Positions 1-12,317 are shown, numbered from the stretch's first letter. The stretch is 64,000 nt of DNA from Argopecten irradians (GCF_041381155.1 NC_091141.1:20480828-20544827); one strand, 5' to 3'. Numbers and translations are program-made. Notes: a model not told the origin generated them from the letters alone.

Positions 1-1135
1 AATTTGAAATCTTCGCTACAGTTTTTGGGAGATCAATTTTTAACAGGCCTTCAAATCCTTCAGTTTTTCCGCTGAAGTGAAATCCCAAATTATCTCCCTT
101 AAGTTTTACCTCAGCTGAAGTTTACCCCCACTCACCCCAGCCCACCTTACCCCTAGTTTGGAACCTGGTGTTAGATTGATCACAGACAACGCTACTACAC
201 TGTGTATAACTCAGTAATGAATTTATATTGTAGTCATAGCCAATACACAAACAGATCAGGATTGATTAAGGGGAGATAATTGGTCAAATCTAAGATTTTT
301 ATTAACAGCTAGAAATTACTTTTACAATAATGATTATATCATTTATGCTCTAGTGACCAGTGTGTTTAAATAATTTTATTGATATATCCAACCACTAGTA
401 ACAACAAATACCTTGCATTAAAAAAATAATAAAAGTATCATTGGCTGCGACAACAGCTTGAAACCTTCATGCAATCATATTAAAATTAATCAATTATTTA
501 TATAATGTAAATGATATTATGATTCATCTTCTTTCATGTTTTTGGAAATTAGGCTTTGTCCATGCTTGCTTTTCTTCACTTCCCTTTATTAAGATTATTT
601 TTATTTCACCTCTTAAATGTTTAATATATGAGCAAATTATATCAGTAATACATGGTGTTTTCGTTGTTACTAAATGTAACAAATATTAAAATCTTGGAAA
701 CTTTTGAACTAAGGTATGTGAGATATTCTTTTATCCGTTCATTTGTATCAGCTTGTTTAAACTTGTGATTGAACATATTCATATTTCTACATATATAAAA
801 GATGTATATCTTACCATAATTAGCCAGCTATGTATGATTGGAAATAATATAAACATTCTGAAGACTCTGAATATTCCGTAAAGGTTGAAAGTTCAAGGTA
901 AAAATAAAGACCCAAAAAAAGGTTTGTCTGTTCATCCAAACGTCTTATTAAATATTAAGACTTATTGACTAAAAATTTAGACTTGTAGACTAAATATTTA
1001 GACTTATCATATAATTACACAATAATACGTCAGCAAATAATGTTGACATAAATGGAGGATATCAGCAGAGCAGAAGGAAATGACCAGGAGTCTATAGATA
1101 TTTCATTAAAACCATTAAACATTTGTCTGTTATAG
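1..1135. other. Intron of the PLC gene (5' partial), no gene seen
   Basis: AT-rich DNA upstream of the first visible PLC exon. I find no exon with splice sites and no convincing coding frame. A few short near-repeats of 'ttagactta' type lie around 955-1010. The 5' exons of the PLC gene (PH, EF-hand and most of the X domain) must lie to the left of the window. Confidence 0.6.
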
Positions 1136-4100
1136 GTACCCCGTGATCTTGTCTATTGAGAACCATTGTTCTATAAAACAGCAGACTATCATGGCCAGAC
1201 ACATACGCAGCATTTTAGGAGGTGAGTAGCGCTTTTCTGAATGTTCAAAGTATAATTAAATCAGCTATGATTTGTTGTGATAGTAAATTGATATGTATTA
1301 TTATAATACTAATCTGCTGTTACCTAGCGCTGCTTTTCTGTGTGTTTAAACAAGCAAATTTACATGTTGAACACCTTGATATGTGTTTTAAGTATATTGT
1401 ATGTGAAAACATTTGTTTGTTGATTGGCTGAAAACTGAAGGCTAATAATGAATGGATTTTGAAAAATATGCTACCCATTATTCTAAAATGAGGTTCTTTT
1501 TTTTACTGAGTCACACATGCCCAAATGTACAGCATTATTAATTTATGGAACTTAATCAATTATTTTGGTTAAATTATTTTTCAGATTTAGTGTATGCTCC
1601 TACTGAACTACCAGACAAGATTCCATCTCCTGCTGACCTGATGGGCAAGATTATACTAAAGGTAAATGATGTGTTCATAGTCAATTCAGTCAGGACATCC
1701 ATATTAACTGATAATGTTCTCATGGTAGGGTGTTAACTTAGGATGTGTTCAAGGTGGCAGAGTGGTTAAGGTGTCAAGACATATTACCACTAGCCCTCCA
1801 TCTCTTGGTTCCGAGTTCGTCTTGTGCCCCACAGGGTAAGAATTTAGCATGTATTACACGTCTCCTGTCTTGTGTCCCACAGGGTAAGAATTTAGCATTG
1901 TATTACACATCTCCTGTCTTGTGCCCCATAGTGTAAGAAGTTAGCATTGCATTACATGTCTCCTGTCTTGTGCCCCACAGGGTAAGAAGTTAGCATTGTA
2001 TTACATGTCTCCTGTCTTGTGCCCCACAGGGTAAGAATTTAGCATTGTATTACATGTCTCCTGTCTTGTGCCCCACAGGGTAAGAATTTAGCATTGTATT
2101 ACACGTCTCCTGTCTTGTGCCCCACAGGGTAAGAAGTTAGCATTGTATTACATGTCTCCTGTCTTGTGCCCCACAGGGTAAGAAGTTAGCATTGTATTAC
2201 ATGTCTCCTGTCTTGTGCCCCACAGGGTAAGAATTTAGCATTGTATTACATGTCTCCTGTCTTGTGCCCCACAGGGTAAGAATTTAGCATTGTATTACAT
2301 GTCTCCTGTCTTGTGCCCCACAGGGTAAGAAGTTAGCATTGTATTACATGTCTCCTGTCTTGTGCCCCACAGGGTAAGGTAAGACATCTTGTAAGAATTG
2401 TGCCCCACAGGGTAAGAATTTAGCATTGTATTACATGTCTCCTGTCCTGTGCCGCATAGGGTAAGAAGTTAGCTTGTATTACATGTCTCCTGTCTTGTGC
2501 CCCACAGGGTAAGAAGTTAGCATTGTATTACACATCTTCTGTCTTGTTCCCCACAGGGTAAGAAGTTAGCATTGTATTACACATCTCCTGTCTAGTGCCC
2601 CACAGGGTAAGAAGTTAGCATTGTATTACACATCTCCTGTCTAGTGCCCCACAGGGTAAGAAGTTAGCATTGTATTACACATCTCCTGTCTTGTGCCCCA
2701 CAGTGTAAGAAGTAAGCTTGTATTACATGTCTCCTGTCTTGTGCCCCACAGGGTAAGAAGTTAGCATTGTATTACATGTCTCCTGTCTTGTGCCCCACAG
2801 GGTAAGAATTTAAGCATTGTATTACATGTCTCCTGTCTTGTGCCCCACAGGGTAAGAAGTTAGCATTGTATTACATGTCTCCTGTCTTGTGCCCCACAGG
2901 GTAAGAAGTTAGCATTGTATTACATGTCTCCTGTCTTGTGCCCCACAGGGTAAGAAGTTAGCATTGTATTACATGTCTCCTGTCTTGTGCCCCACAGGGT
3001 AAGAAGTTAGCATTGTATTACACATCTCCTGTCTTGTGCCCCACAGGGTAAGAAGTTAGCATTGTATTACACATCTCCTGTCTAGTGCCCCACAGGGTAA
3101 GAAGTTAGCATTGTATTACACATCTCCTGTCTTGTGCCCCACAGTGTAAGAAGTAAGCTTGTATTACATGTCTCCTGTCTTGTGCCCCACAGGGTAAGAA
3201 GTTAGCATTGTATTACATGTCTCCTGTCTTGTTGTGTCCCACAGGGTCCTGTCTTGTGCCCCACAGGGTAAGAAGTTAGCATTGTATTACATGTCCCCTG
3301 TCTTGTGCCCCACAGGGTAAGAAGTTAGCATTGTATTACATGTCTCCTGTCTTGTGCCCCACAGGGTAAGAAGTTAGCATTGTATTACATGTCTCCTGTC
3401 TTGTGCCCCACAGGGTAAGAAGTTAGCATTGTATTACATGTCTCCTGTCTTGTGTCCCACAGGGTAAGAAGTTAGCATTGTATTACATGTCTCCTGTCTT
3501 GTGCCCCACAGGGTAAGAAGTTAGCATTGTATTACATGTCTCCTGTCTTGTGCCCCACAGGGTAAGAAGTTAGCATTGTATTACATGTCTCCTGTCTTGT
3601 GCCCCACAGGGTAAGAAGTTAGCATTGTATTACATGTCTCCTGTCTTGTGCCCCACAGGGTAAGAAGTTGCCGTGGAGTCACAGTACAGATGAGGCGGAG
3701 GTGAGTGACGAGGAAGATGAGGCCGCTGAGAGTCAGGAAGAGGTGAAGAGTAAGGCCAAAAACAAACACAAACTCTCCAAACAGTTCTCTGATGCGGTCG
3801 GCATGAAGGCCATCAGCTTCAAGTCCATAGACGAGTCAATCGCATCAAGTAAGTTATATTTCTCTTTATTTACATTGCTCAGTGCTTTACCAAGGATAAA
3901 TCAGTAAGGAAAGATGATGAGGATGAAGAAGAGGAGGATAACAACAATGACAAATATTTCAATTGATGATATTTTACAGGAAAGCATTGTTATAATGAAT
4001 CTCTGGGTACCAATTACAAAATCACTTCATTAAAAGCATTACTAAAAAAAGTGTGTTTTTAGACATATCACAGAATTTGCATAGAAACATTGATAGGGAA

Positions 4101-7100
4101 TAAAAATGAACTCATCAGAATGTTTGTTATAAAGGTGTTTTACTGTATGCTGTTTCATTTTCTATTCATTCTGGAAGGTTAAGATTTGAGAAGAAGATCT
4201 ATACACACTTGTAACATAAGAGCATAAATACATGCACTGTATATTTCTTTTCTCATGAAATGTGTTCTTTATATAAACTGTCTATTTATGAAAATTTGAT
4301 AAGATGACTGTTATATCTGTTTCAGATGGTATATTTGTGTCTCTGGGGGAGAGTAAAGTCCTAAAGATGATCAAAGATGAAATAAAAGGTGTTAACAGAT
4401 TGTCACATCATATGTTGGTGAGGACGTACCCATCTGGGTCTCGGACCGATTCGAGTAACTACAACCCCGTACCAATGTGGGCTGCAGGCTGTCAAGTGGG
4501 TATGTAGGCGAACGTCAGAATTCTTTATTTTTAAGCTATTCCGACTGAAAGTGAAGTGGCTTATAAAATCATGTTCTGTTGGTGTCAAACCAATATCCTG
4601 CAGCATACACATAAACTGAGTTCAGGTTGATACTGAATATGGAATTATAAAATACAGTGACCAAGCTCTTTAAAAGTCTTCTTGCTATTGTCAGTGGTGT
4701 TCTAGTCATACAAGCATTATCTAGTTTATAAATGATACAAGTATAGAAAATCAGTCTGTTCCTGTGTGATCTCATGATGTTTATTGTCTGTGACAGTGGC
4801 ACTGAACTTCCAGACGACAGGGGGAGAACCGATGCAGCTTCTTCACGGGAAGTTCATGGATAACGGAGGATCTGGATACATACTTAAACCAGACTTCCAA
4901 CTGTCAGGTATGTATTAAGTAACAGAGGTTCTGAATACACACTTAAACCAGACTTCCAACTTTCAGGTACGTATTATGTATAACAAATACAAAACTATTA
5001 AGTTACCAAGTTGGTCATGTGGTACTGTATTATCAGCGCAAATTGCCATTACCACCTAGTTAGACCTTATACTGGAAGCTTCGTTATTTAATGTATACAA
5101 TATTTGGTATTTTCATTATTTTCAACATATTTCCCAATATATATATTTTAGATCAAGGGCTCTAACTGACAATCATGTATCCATATATTCATGTATTTAC
5201 ATTTTATACAATTATTTGTGAAACATTTGAATTCGTGTTTGAGCTGACTTGCTAAATTACGTGAAAATTATTTGTATCTATTAAAACATGGTTTTCAGTA
5301 GATAGAGTGTTAGTAAAACTTCTGAGCTAAAATGGTTGCCTAGTTTAACAGATGTGTATTACAAACCCAGTATCTATTATTATTGGTTTGATGGTGTGAT
5401 TAAAAACTTTGATAAAACATGTCTGCACCAATGTAATTTTGTTGTTTTCAGAAGAGAAGTTTGCTGCTCAATTGGCTAAACCAACGAAGAAGAAGAGACT
5501 AAAAATGAAGGTATGGTATTATCAAAGAAACTGACAAAACACATGGAATACAGAACATATGTGAGGGAAAGAGAAAAAAATTCCAAGCAACAACTTAATA
5601 CTACAAGAGCTCCTCAGGATAAAAAAGAATCAATTATGATTAAAATATTAAAATGAAAATTCGAATTTAATTAAACAACCGACCATACATTTTTAAAATG
5701 TTCTACATATATATAATCAATTCCGAGAGTTGATGACATTATGTATTTGGTTTTTAATCTGCTGAGCACAAATTAGAATGGCCTAAATAAAACGAAATCA
5801 TCTGTGAGATATTTTACTTGTAGCATTTATAATTTACTCTGTGTGTCTTTGATATAGATAATCAGTGGCTACCAGATTCCTAAGCCAAAAGATTCCAAGA
5901 AAGGGGAGGTAATTGACCCATTCATCAAGATTGAAGTACATGGAGCCAAGTCTGACAACCAGCAAGTGAAGACAAGTGTAATTCAAAACAATGGTGAGTT
6001 CATTGAAACCATTCAACAGACTAAAATGTCTTTCAAAACTATGATAGGCAATAGGTATCATCTATCACATAGCTCAATATTTACCGTAAAAACTCATGTA
6101 ACTTGTGCAACAGTGTACTTTGTGCAGGTACTTTTTGCGGCTGAAAATGCTGGAAAAAAAATCTACTATCCGTATATTTTGCCCATCAAAATTGTTTGAG
6201 AAAAACGATGTCCCGGGAGCCACAAAATCGACATGTACATAGGTATCATCTATCACATAGCTCAATATTTATGTCCATGTTTAAAGTTTACCATTTATGA
6301 TTTCTAAAACTACAAAATGACTTTTTTTGAAGTGAGTTCATTTATTCTGGGATGTTATTCATCCTCTCTTAATGAGTTCATATATTCTGGGATGGGATTC
6401 ATCCTCTGTTGAAAGGATTCCCTCTGATTGAACAATATTTAGGAGAAACAAATAATGTCAGATGTGATCAGAAACATCATAAGATGACTTTTTAAAAAAC
6501 TAGAGGGATTAGTTGGGACTTTAGCTGGGAAATAGGATCAGTCACAGTCCTGTATATTATGTGGGATATTGAGACATTCTTACTTCCATAATTAGAAAAC
6601 GACTACTACAGATGCAGTGAATGATAGAATCGTTGTTTGTGTGTTGTAGGTTTCAACCCTCAGTGGAATGAGACTGTCAGCTTCACCTTAAACTTCCCCG
6701 AGCTGGTGTTGTTACGATTCGCCGTGTATGATAGCGACAGATATGTAGACGATTTCATTGGCTACTATGTCATCCCAATGTCTTGTCTCCAACAAGGTAA
6801 ATATCAGTTAAGGGTGTATCCTACCTCATGAATGCTGTGTTAACATCGCTTTAAGGTGTATCATAAGCCTCATGTTTTGATTGCTTATCATTTTCAGGTG
6901 CAATCAATTTCAAATTTTCCATATATTGTATTGAGCTAAAATTTTCAAATTGCTTGATGTTACTTGTCAGAGGAAATTTATCTTTTAAAAATAATTCTTT
7001 TAAAAAATCCCTTTTACTTGTGTAATAATATTTACAAGCTTGCAAAAAATATTCCAAAATATTTTGCATACATGTTTATTAAATTATAAATGCTTCAAAG

Positions 7101-7366
7101 TTAAAGATGTGATAAATTACCACAAACCCTCCACCTCTTGGTCACAAGTTCAAGCCCTATGTGGGGCAGTGGCCAGGTGGTGACCATGGGTACTCGGGCT
7201 CTCCTGCACCTCCTATACCTGGCACATCCTTAAATGACCCTGACCATTAATCAATGTATAACGGGTATTTGTTTCAGGCTATCGCCACTTCCCATTGTAT
7301 AACCGGACAGGTGACCAAATGCCCCAGGCGTTAATATTCGTCCATACTGACATACAAGATGTGTGA
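1136..7366 (+). CDS. Phosphoinositide phospholipase C, delta-like (3' part: end of X box, Y box, C2)
   Basis: Hydrolyses PIP2 to IP3 and diacylglycerol at the plasma membrane. Nine coding exons are seen, all with GT-AG borders and compatible phases: 1136-1221, 1585-1661, 3659-3848, 4326-4499, 4797-4907, 5452-5510, 5858-5993, 6650-6796, 7278-7366 (stop TGA). The first ends the X box ([12 protein letters not shown]; its Glu matches the Ca2+-binding Glu390 of rat PLC-delta1). The second gives [10 protein letters not shown]. The third begins with the GKKLPW motif, then an acidic X-Y linker and the start of Y. The fourth and fifth hold the Y box ([15 protein letters not shown], then GCQVVALNFQT). 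The last three form a C2 domain ([20 protein letters not shown]). The protein stops just after C2, as in PLC-delta and unlike PLC-beta or gamma. The N-terminus lies outside the window. A putative poly(A) signal AATAAA is at 7529-7534. PLC-zeta-like or eta-like origin is less likely. Confidence 0.93.
1750..1819 (+). repeat. tRNA-derived SINE head (truncated)
   Basis: Contains a pol III A box (TGGCAGAGTGG, 1755-1765) and a B box (GGTTCCGAGTTCG, 1807-1819) with tRNA-like spacing. It matches the head of the bivalve SINE whose body is seen at about 7.1, 35.6, 45.4 and 45.7 kb. It stops exactly where the 49-bp splice-site satellite begins. Confidence 0.7.
1820..3658 (+). repeat. 49-bp satellite built from the PLC 3' splice site
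   Basis: About 37 tandem units of 49 bp fill most of the intron between PLC exons 1585-1661 and 3659-3848. Each unit has a pyrimidine-rich stretch, CCCCACAG, then GGTAAGAAGTT and a variable segment (agcattgtattacatgtct). The last unit is the true acceptor: the exon begins GGTAAGAAGTT (codons G K K L). Each unit therefore repeats a complete 3' splice site, the first 11 nt of the exon, and a donor-like AGG|GTAAGA. Variants are few (cacatct/catgtct, ttgtg/tagtg), suggesting recent homogenisation. Confidence 0.95.
4917..4977 (+). repeat. Partial duplicate of a PLC exon end with its splice donor
   Basis: About 60 bp directly after PLC exon 4797-4907 repeats the exon's last ~50 nt and its donor with a few changes. 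The shared segment 'cttaaaccagacttccaact' occurs in both copies, followed by tcaggtatgta in the first and tcaggtacgta in the second. The second copy carries a usable-looking GTACGT donor about 62 nt downstream. Confidence 0.88.
7092..7260 (+). repeat. tRNA-derived bivalve SINE, body and 3' end
   Basis: Contains the B-box region (cctcttggtcacaagttcaa), 'ctatgtggggcagtggccag', and the tail 'cacatccttaaatgaccctg'. These are the same blocks as in the copies at 35.6 and 45.7 kb. It ends about 15 nt before the acceptor of the last PLC exon. Confidence 0.75.
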
Positions 7367-7897
7367 ACTACGGTAGCTGATGATGCGAGTCGTGACCTGA
7401 CCAATCAGAGGAGAAGACTGCCGGTCTGACCATTTAGTGTAGACCACCTTGTCTTAGTTGTTGATTTCCTCGCAGAGGAGGATGACTAGAGATACAAGAT
7501 TTCTTACCACCGAGATTTTTATCTAAGCAATAAAACTATGTGATGCCTTGATAACCCTAGTATCCTTCACTAGGATGAGTTTACATTTACTTAGCGAAGA
7601 TCTGCTTTGTATAAATGGACCCTTTCTTACTTGTTTTTTTATGAGAAGTACAGATCAAGGAACTGCTGCTGGAGGTGTATCCTGACTTTTATGATTGCAT
7701 GCAGATTTATGGAACTTTAAGCCTGGGTCCGACGGTACCAACCTATTTGTACTGGTAACTAGGAAATCTATTCCAGAGTTGTACAACATGGACCTAGGCT
7801 TGTTAAAAGTTGTGAAAATGAAAACAAGGTTGAATGAAAGAATGCTAACATTTATTTAATTATGTCATATATGATTGTGTAATAGTTTTAAACATGT

Positions 7898-7921
7898 TCT
7901 CTCTCTCTCTCTCTCTCTCTC
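7898..7921 (+). repeat. (CT)n microsatellite
   Basis: A run of about 12 CT dinucleotides in the 3' flank of the PLC gene. Confidence 0.95.
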
Positions 7922-8216
7922 CTTTTTGATATATGTTCATCTGAGAACATTAAGGTTAATAATTAGGTAGATTTATAACTAAATATAAAAAGCCACTTAA
8001 GTATTTTACCTATACATGTTTAACAGAATGTATAAAATAACACTATACATTGTACAATATACATCCATATATTTACATAAAGTTATATCTTTATCAGGTT
8101 TCAATTAAATGAACTTAATGGAAGGAACTTCCATCAGAAATGAAAAAATAAAATTAAAAGGAAATGTTTTGGATGGATAATGTCTTGATATGTACGATAC
8201 ATCTTTAGGGCGAGCG

Positions 8217-8238
8217 TACTCTCGCCCTATTGTTAGAT
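8217..8238. repeat. Possible solitary terminal hairpin of a pearl-like element
   Basis: An 8-bp stem AGGGCGAG/CTCGCCCT with a 6-nt loop, preceded by CTTT. On the minus strand it reads hairpin-CCTAAAG, like the hairpin-CTAAA ends of the longer elements here. No element body is recognised beside it. Confidence 0.4.
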
Positions 8239-8847
8239 TTAGATTATGTTAGTGATTGTAAAGCATTGGGTCATTAACCCGCACCTGTGATTTTTATTAT
8301 CATTGTTATGAAATTTTGAACCTATTTATAATGTTGTCAGTTACAGCGTCCAATTAAGGAAGTGTGGCATTATACACTGAATGTGATATTTTATATCTGT
8401 ACTCGTATACATAGCTGGTTGTAGAATATTAAATTTGGACTCGTTTCGTTTAATTTGATCATATTTTTAATTCTCATTTACAATATTTCGTAAAAGATAC
8501 ATTGCTCATACATTGATACATGTACATGTATGTACAAATTACTGCTGATTTGTAATTCTCTTTGATTGAAGAAAATGTAGCAGACTGGGCTAGGTCAATC
8601 ATTGGTGATCAGGTAGCTCCCAGGTTCTAACCAACATTTTCACCTCTCCTGTTACAAAAATTCCATACTGCTGAGAATACATAAACTGCTTACAGAGGAG
8701 TTTTCTCATTTTACTATTCGGCTGTTATAATCGTATAGACAGAGTATTTTGAATAAATCGTCTTCCGAAATGTTTAAATTTTCAGTACCCAATACTATGT
8801 AATTATGTGTAAATATATATCTTTCAATAGGAGAATACATGTATACC

Positions 8848-9394
8848 ATATTTGACCCAATAAATGCCCAGGGCACTTAAAGATTTTCACTATCAAAAAC
8901 AGGAGCAGACAATTTAGTATTTTTCTTCAGTTACAAAAGTTACTTACTTTACACCATCACCACAACATAAAAGTTTCAGCTTCTGATTTTACTTCAAGAT
9001 AAAAATTACAAAAATAATTAATTACATCCAGAAAAAATTCTGTGGCACTATGTCCTATATGGAAAGCAGTACTGATTGTACATACACCGAAAGCAAAATC
9101 GATTATTATAAATTACTTTTTGTGTTTATTAGACACATATATACACAATTATACACCAATTATTGCTCAAATGATGAGTATCATATATGCTCTGTCGGCG
9201 GTGGAGCATCTTTAAGTGAGAGGGCAAAATAAACTACCCTTTCACAACATTATTGCACAATGTAAGCCATAACAATTTGCAAAAGAAATCAAATAAAGAA
9301 ACCAATAGTTTTCATATCTTTGCCTGCAATTCAATTAAAGTGAAATTTAAAGGCTTTGAAAAGATTGGGAGGGGGCGTTTATTGGGTTGAATAT
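8848..9394. mobile_element. MITE-like element with ~30-bp inverted ends
   Basis: The left end catatttgacccaataaatg and the right end (reverse complement catattcaacccaataaacg) match over about 30 bp with a few differences. They enclose about 490 bp with no coding capacity. The short ORF at 9050-9232 shows no recognisable domain. Target-site duplication is unclear. It is probably a non-autonomous DNA transposon. Confidence 0.6.
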
Positions 9395-10089
9395 GTTATG
9401 TTATTTTTCATACTTTTGGACATATTTTAGAGTAGGACGATGGTCACAAATGTAGATTTAGTTAGATTAGTTGGAGGGTTAGGTTGTGTAATCATATCTC
9501 GATGACATCGATGACATTATACAAATTATAGTAGTTGTGGACACCCACCCACCGTTGTTGATAACTTCACATCCACTTATTTTTAGTTTTGTTACTGATG
9601 TCACTAAATATTACACCTTAAATCATTCAGGATTTAATTTTTAACTTGAGATGTTTTTGTTCATTCTATTAATTGGTAATCCTTGAGACCAATTAAGAGG
9701 TTTAAACTAGCTAACACTCAATGAAATTGGTAATTTTTACAGGATGTCTCATTTAAATAAGGTATATTTTGTAACAAACTATATTTGAATCTGTACTAAT
9801 GTTTTCCGTTAAATTCATATTCAAAATCTTGAACTGCAATATAAACTCACTCAATGTGTTTATCTTTTGTACATATCAAGAGGAAATTAATGATTTATGA
9901 CTAGAGAAACAAATAAATTTAAACTTGTTATATATCTAATAGTTTGTGTTGTTATTTCATCTGAATACTTCTATGGGTCTTTATAAAATGTAGCCCACCT
10001 ACTGCACTTATGAGGTTTTGAGGGTGGAGTGGAAAGGTAGAAAGTCTAAACGTTGGGAACATTTTAAATGAACTCCCCACCCCCTTATA

Positions 10090-10460
10090 TCTACAACAAG
10101 GAGAAATAAAATCTTACACTCAATTTTAGACAGGGATGTCTACCCTTTGCACAGAGATATATGCACTTCCTGTGAGAGTAAAAATTTTCTGTCTTACCCA
10201 GAGCAAGACAGCCTGAATATATAGAATGTATTTGAGTGATAAACCAGAAGTTGTAACAAGAGATTTCAGAGTAATCTTGGCGCCAACCAAATATTGATGT
10301 ATGTCTGATAAAGTCCTTCTACCAAAATAGAGAAATAGAATCTTACACTGGTCTGTATACAGAGAGATATCGCATCCCAGACCATGGTCCTTCTACCACA
10401 TGGAGAAATAGAATCTTACACTGGTCTATAGATGGGGATATCCCAACCCAGAGTGTTCCG
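10090..10460 (+). repeat. Diverged tandem repeats with a pearl-like 5' fragment
   Basis: The phrase 'gagaaatagaatcttacact' and variants recurs three times with linked 'ggtctgtatacag/gatatc' segments. At about 10254-10320, 'aacaagagatttcagagtaatcttggcgcc' is interrupted-free and closely resembles the start of the element at 43.6 kb, so this is probably a truncated 5' end of that subfamily. Confidence 0.5.
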
Positions 10461-11027
10461 TGTGATTTTTGCCACTTGATGATCAGTCAATCTCTTACAT
10501 AATGGTTGAGATATCTGTTAGAACAGAACAGACTAACGTTTAGTTATCTTTTCAAATTTTTCAAAATCAAAACATTTGGAATTTTTTGCAAATTATTTTC
10601 ATGTCATCATTATCAATACTTCTGAAATGTGTTATGAAAGTGATGATGTGATTTACAATGTGGTTACACAACACAAAATGGTGACATAGTCATATCATAG
10701 CAGTGACTTCTTGTCCTGTGTGAGAAATCATTCCTCATCACGATAAACCTGTGAAGTATGTATGCAAGAAACTCATGTCCTGGTCTTGAGCAAAAAATAG
10801 TGGTTAAATTAAACAAAAGATTTAAAGATAATAACTATACCCACGTGAAGTTGGTTGGAAATTATTTAATTTCAACTTAATAAAATCAACACAATTAATA
10901 CTCATTAACATTTTCAACAAGAAATACATTAGTTCCATCACACAATGGTAATGATAGATTACACGGATAGTAAAGCAGGTATGGTAGGCCATAATATAAA
11001 ACAATGAAGTTAAACATAAACAAGGGG

Positions 11028-12180
11028 CCCCATTGAATCAAATTACAAAATGTAAATGTTAATTAAGGACTCCATTGAATAAACATGTATTGCCAATGAA
11101 GTTAATTGTAAAATAAGGATGTCATTGAATATATCAACCAATCAAATTTAATGTAAACTAGGAAGTCAATTGAATATGTCATCTGATGAAATTTAATGAA
11201 ATTTAGTGACCAGTTAAACATGTCAACCAATGTAAACTAGGGATTCCATTGAATATATCTATCATCAAATTAAATGTAAAGTATAGCCTCATTGAATATA
11301 TCAACCAATCAAATTAAATACAATCTAAGGACTTCATTGACTATATCAACCAATCAAATTAAATGTAAACTAAGGACTTTATTGAATATATCAACCAATC
11401 AAATTAAATATAATCTAAGGACTCATTGAATATATCAACCAATCAATTAAATGTAAACTATATATTTAACATATCAACCAACCAAAAAATTTAAACTTTG
11501 GACTTCATTGCATATATCAACCAATCAAATTAAATGTAAATTAAGGACTTCATTGAATATATCAACCAATCAAATTAAATGTAAACTAAGGACTTCATTG
11601 AATATATCAACCAATCAAATTAAATGTAAACTAAGGACTTCATTGAATATATCAACCAATCGAATTAAATGTAAACTAAGGACTCTATTGAATATATCTA
11701 CAAGGGTTGGATACCTTTGTCTGATACTGATATAGTTACTTGTTTATAAAATACCGGTACATACCCATTTTAAGAAGCACCGATACCCTTATCTGTATTT
11801 GAAAAAAACATAAACACATTATTTTCAAAGGAAATCCACATGTAAAATGTTACTAAATGTTCTTGATATATGTAAGAACATGATCTTTAAAAATATTGTT
11901 GTTCTCTTTTATAATGAAAACAATATTGTCTGAACAACAACTTGTGTATTTTCTTGATATATAACAATGTTAAAGCAAATGCAATCTATATGTAGGATAT
12001 TAGAAAACCAGTGTATTTCTTCAAAAGTATCGGTATCGTTAAAATACTTTCATTGTTTCATTGATACTGGTATGGTATCATACCGTTTCATCCTTAACGG
12101 TATCCAATCTTAATATCAACCAATGTAATTCATTGTAAAGTAGGGACTCAACTGAATATGTCAATCAAGGAAATCATTAA
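11028..12180 (+). repeat. 45-bp satellite, split by a MITE
   Basis: The unit includes ttgaatatatcaaccaatca and taaatgtaaactaaggactt, 45 bp in all. The best-conserved units are at about 11320-11690 and diverged units lie on the left. The array resumes at 12113 after a 414-bp insertion and fades by about 12180. Because 45 is a multiple of three, it gives a spurious repetitive ORF at 11508-11735. Confidence 0.88.
11699..12112. mobile_element. 414-bp MITE inserted in the 45-bp satellite
   Basis: The ends are TACAAGGGTTGGATACC and, on the other strand, TAAGATTGGATACC, sharing TTGGATACC. Sub-terminal segments rich in GGTATC/GATACC also pair. ATATC at 11694-11698 and 12113-12117 flanks the insert, and the uninterrupted satellite has only one ATATC there. 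This gives a 5-bp target duplication. There is no coding capacity. Confidence 0.78.
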
Positions 12181-12187
12181 TATTGAA

Positions 12188-12245
12188 TATAACAAGAGGC
12201 ATTTACAGTCACCTCGGTTCTAATAGAGAACTTGTACTGGACAAA
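12188..12245 (+). repeat. Fragment resembling a pearl-like 5' terminus
   Basis: 'aacaagaggc...cagtcacctcgg' has the AACAAGAG start and the GTCACC motif seen near the AACAAG ends of other pearl-like elements here. No matching hairpin end is found nearby. Confidence 0.35.
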
Positions 12246-12317
12246 TGAAAGCATGAAATTTTATACATGCCCAAACTGGTCCCTGGAAATTGGAATGGGA
12301 TAAAAGATACATGTGCC

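Noticed and set aside
1820-3658. Tandem array considered as CRISPR
   Set aside because: There are no unique spacers, the repeat is continuous, and the setting is an intron of a eukaryotic gene.
1820-3658. True zero-length recursive splicing at each unit
   Set aside because: The donor-like GTAAGA lies one base after the acceptor AG (AG|G|GTAAGA), so each step would keep an extra G and shift the frame. It does not fit the standard juxtaposed AG|GT recursive site, so only competing acceptors are claimed.
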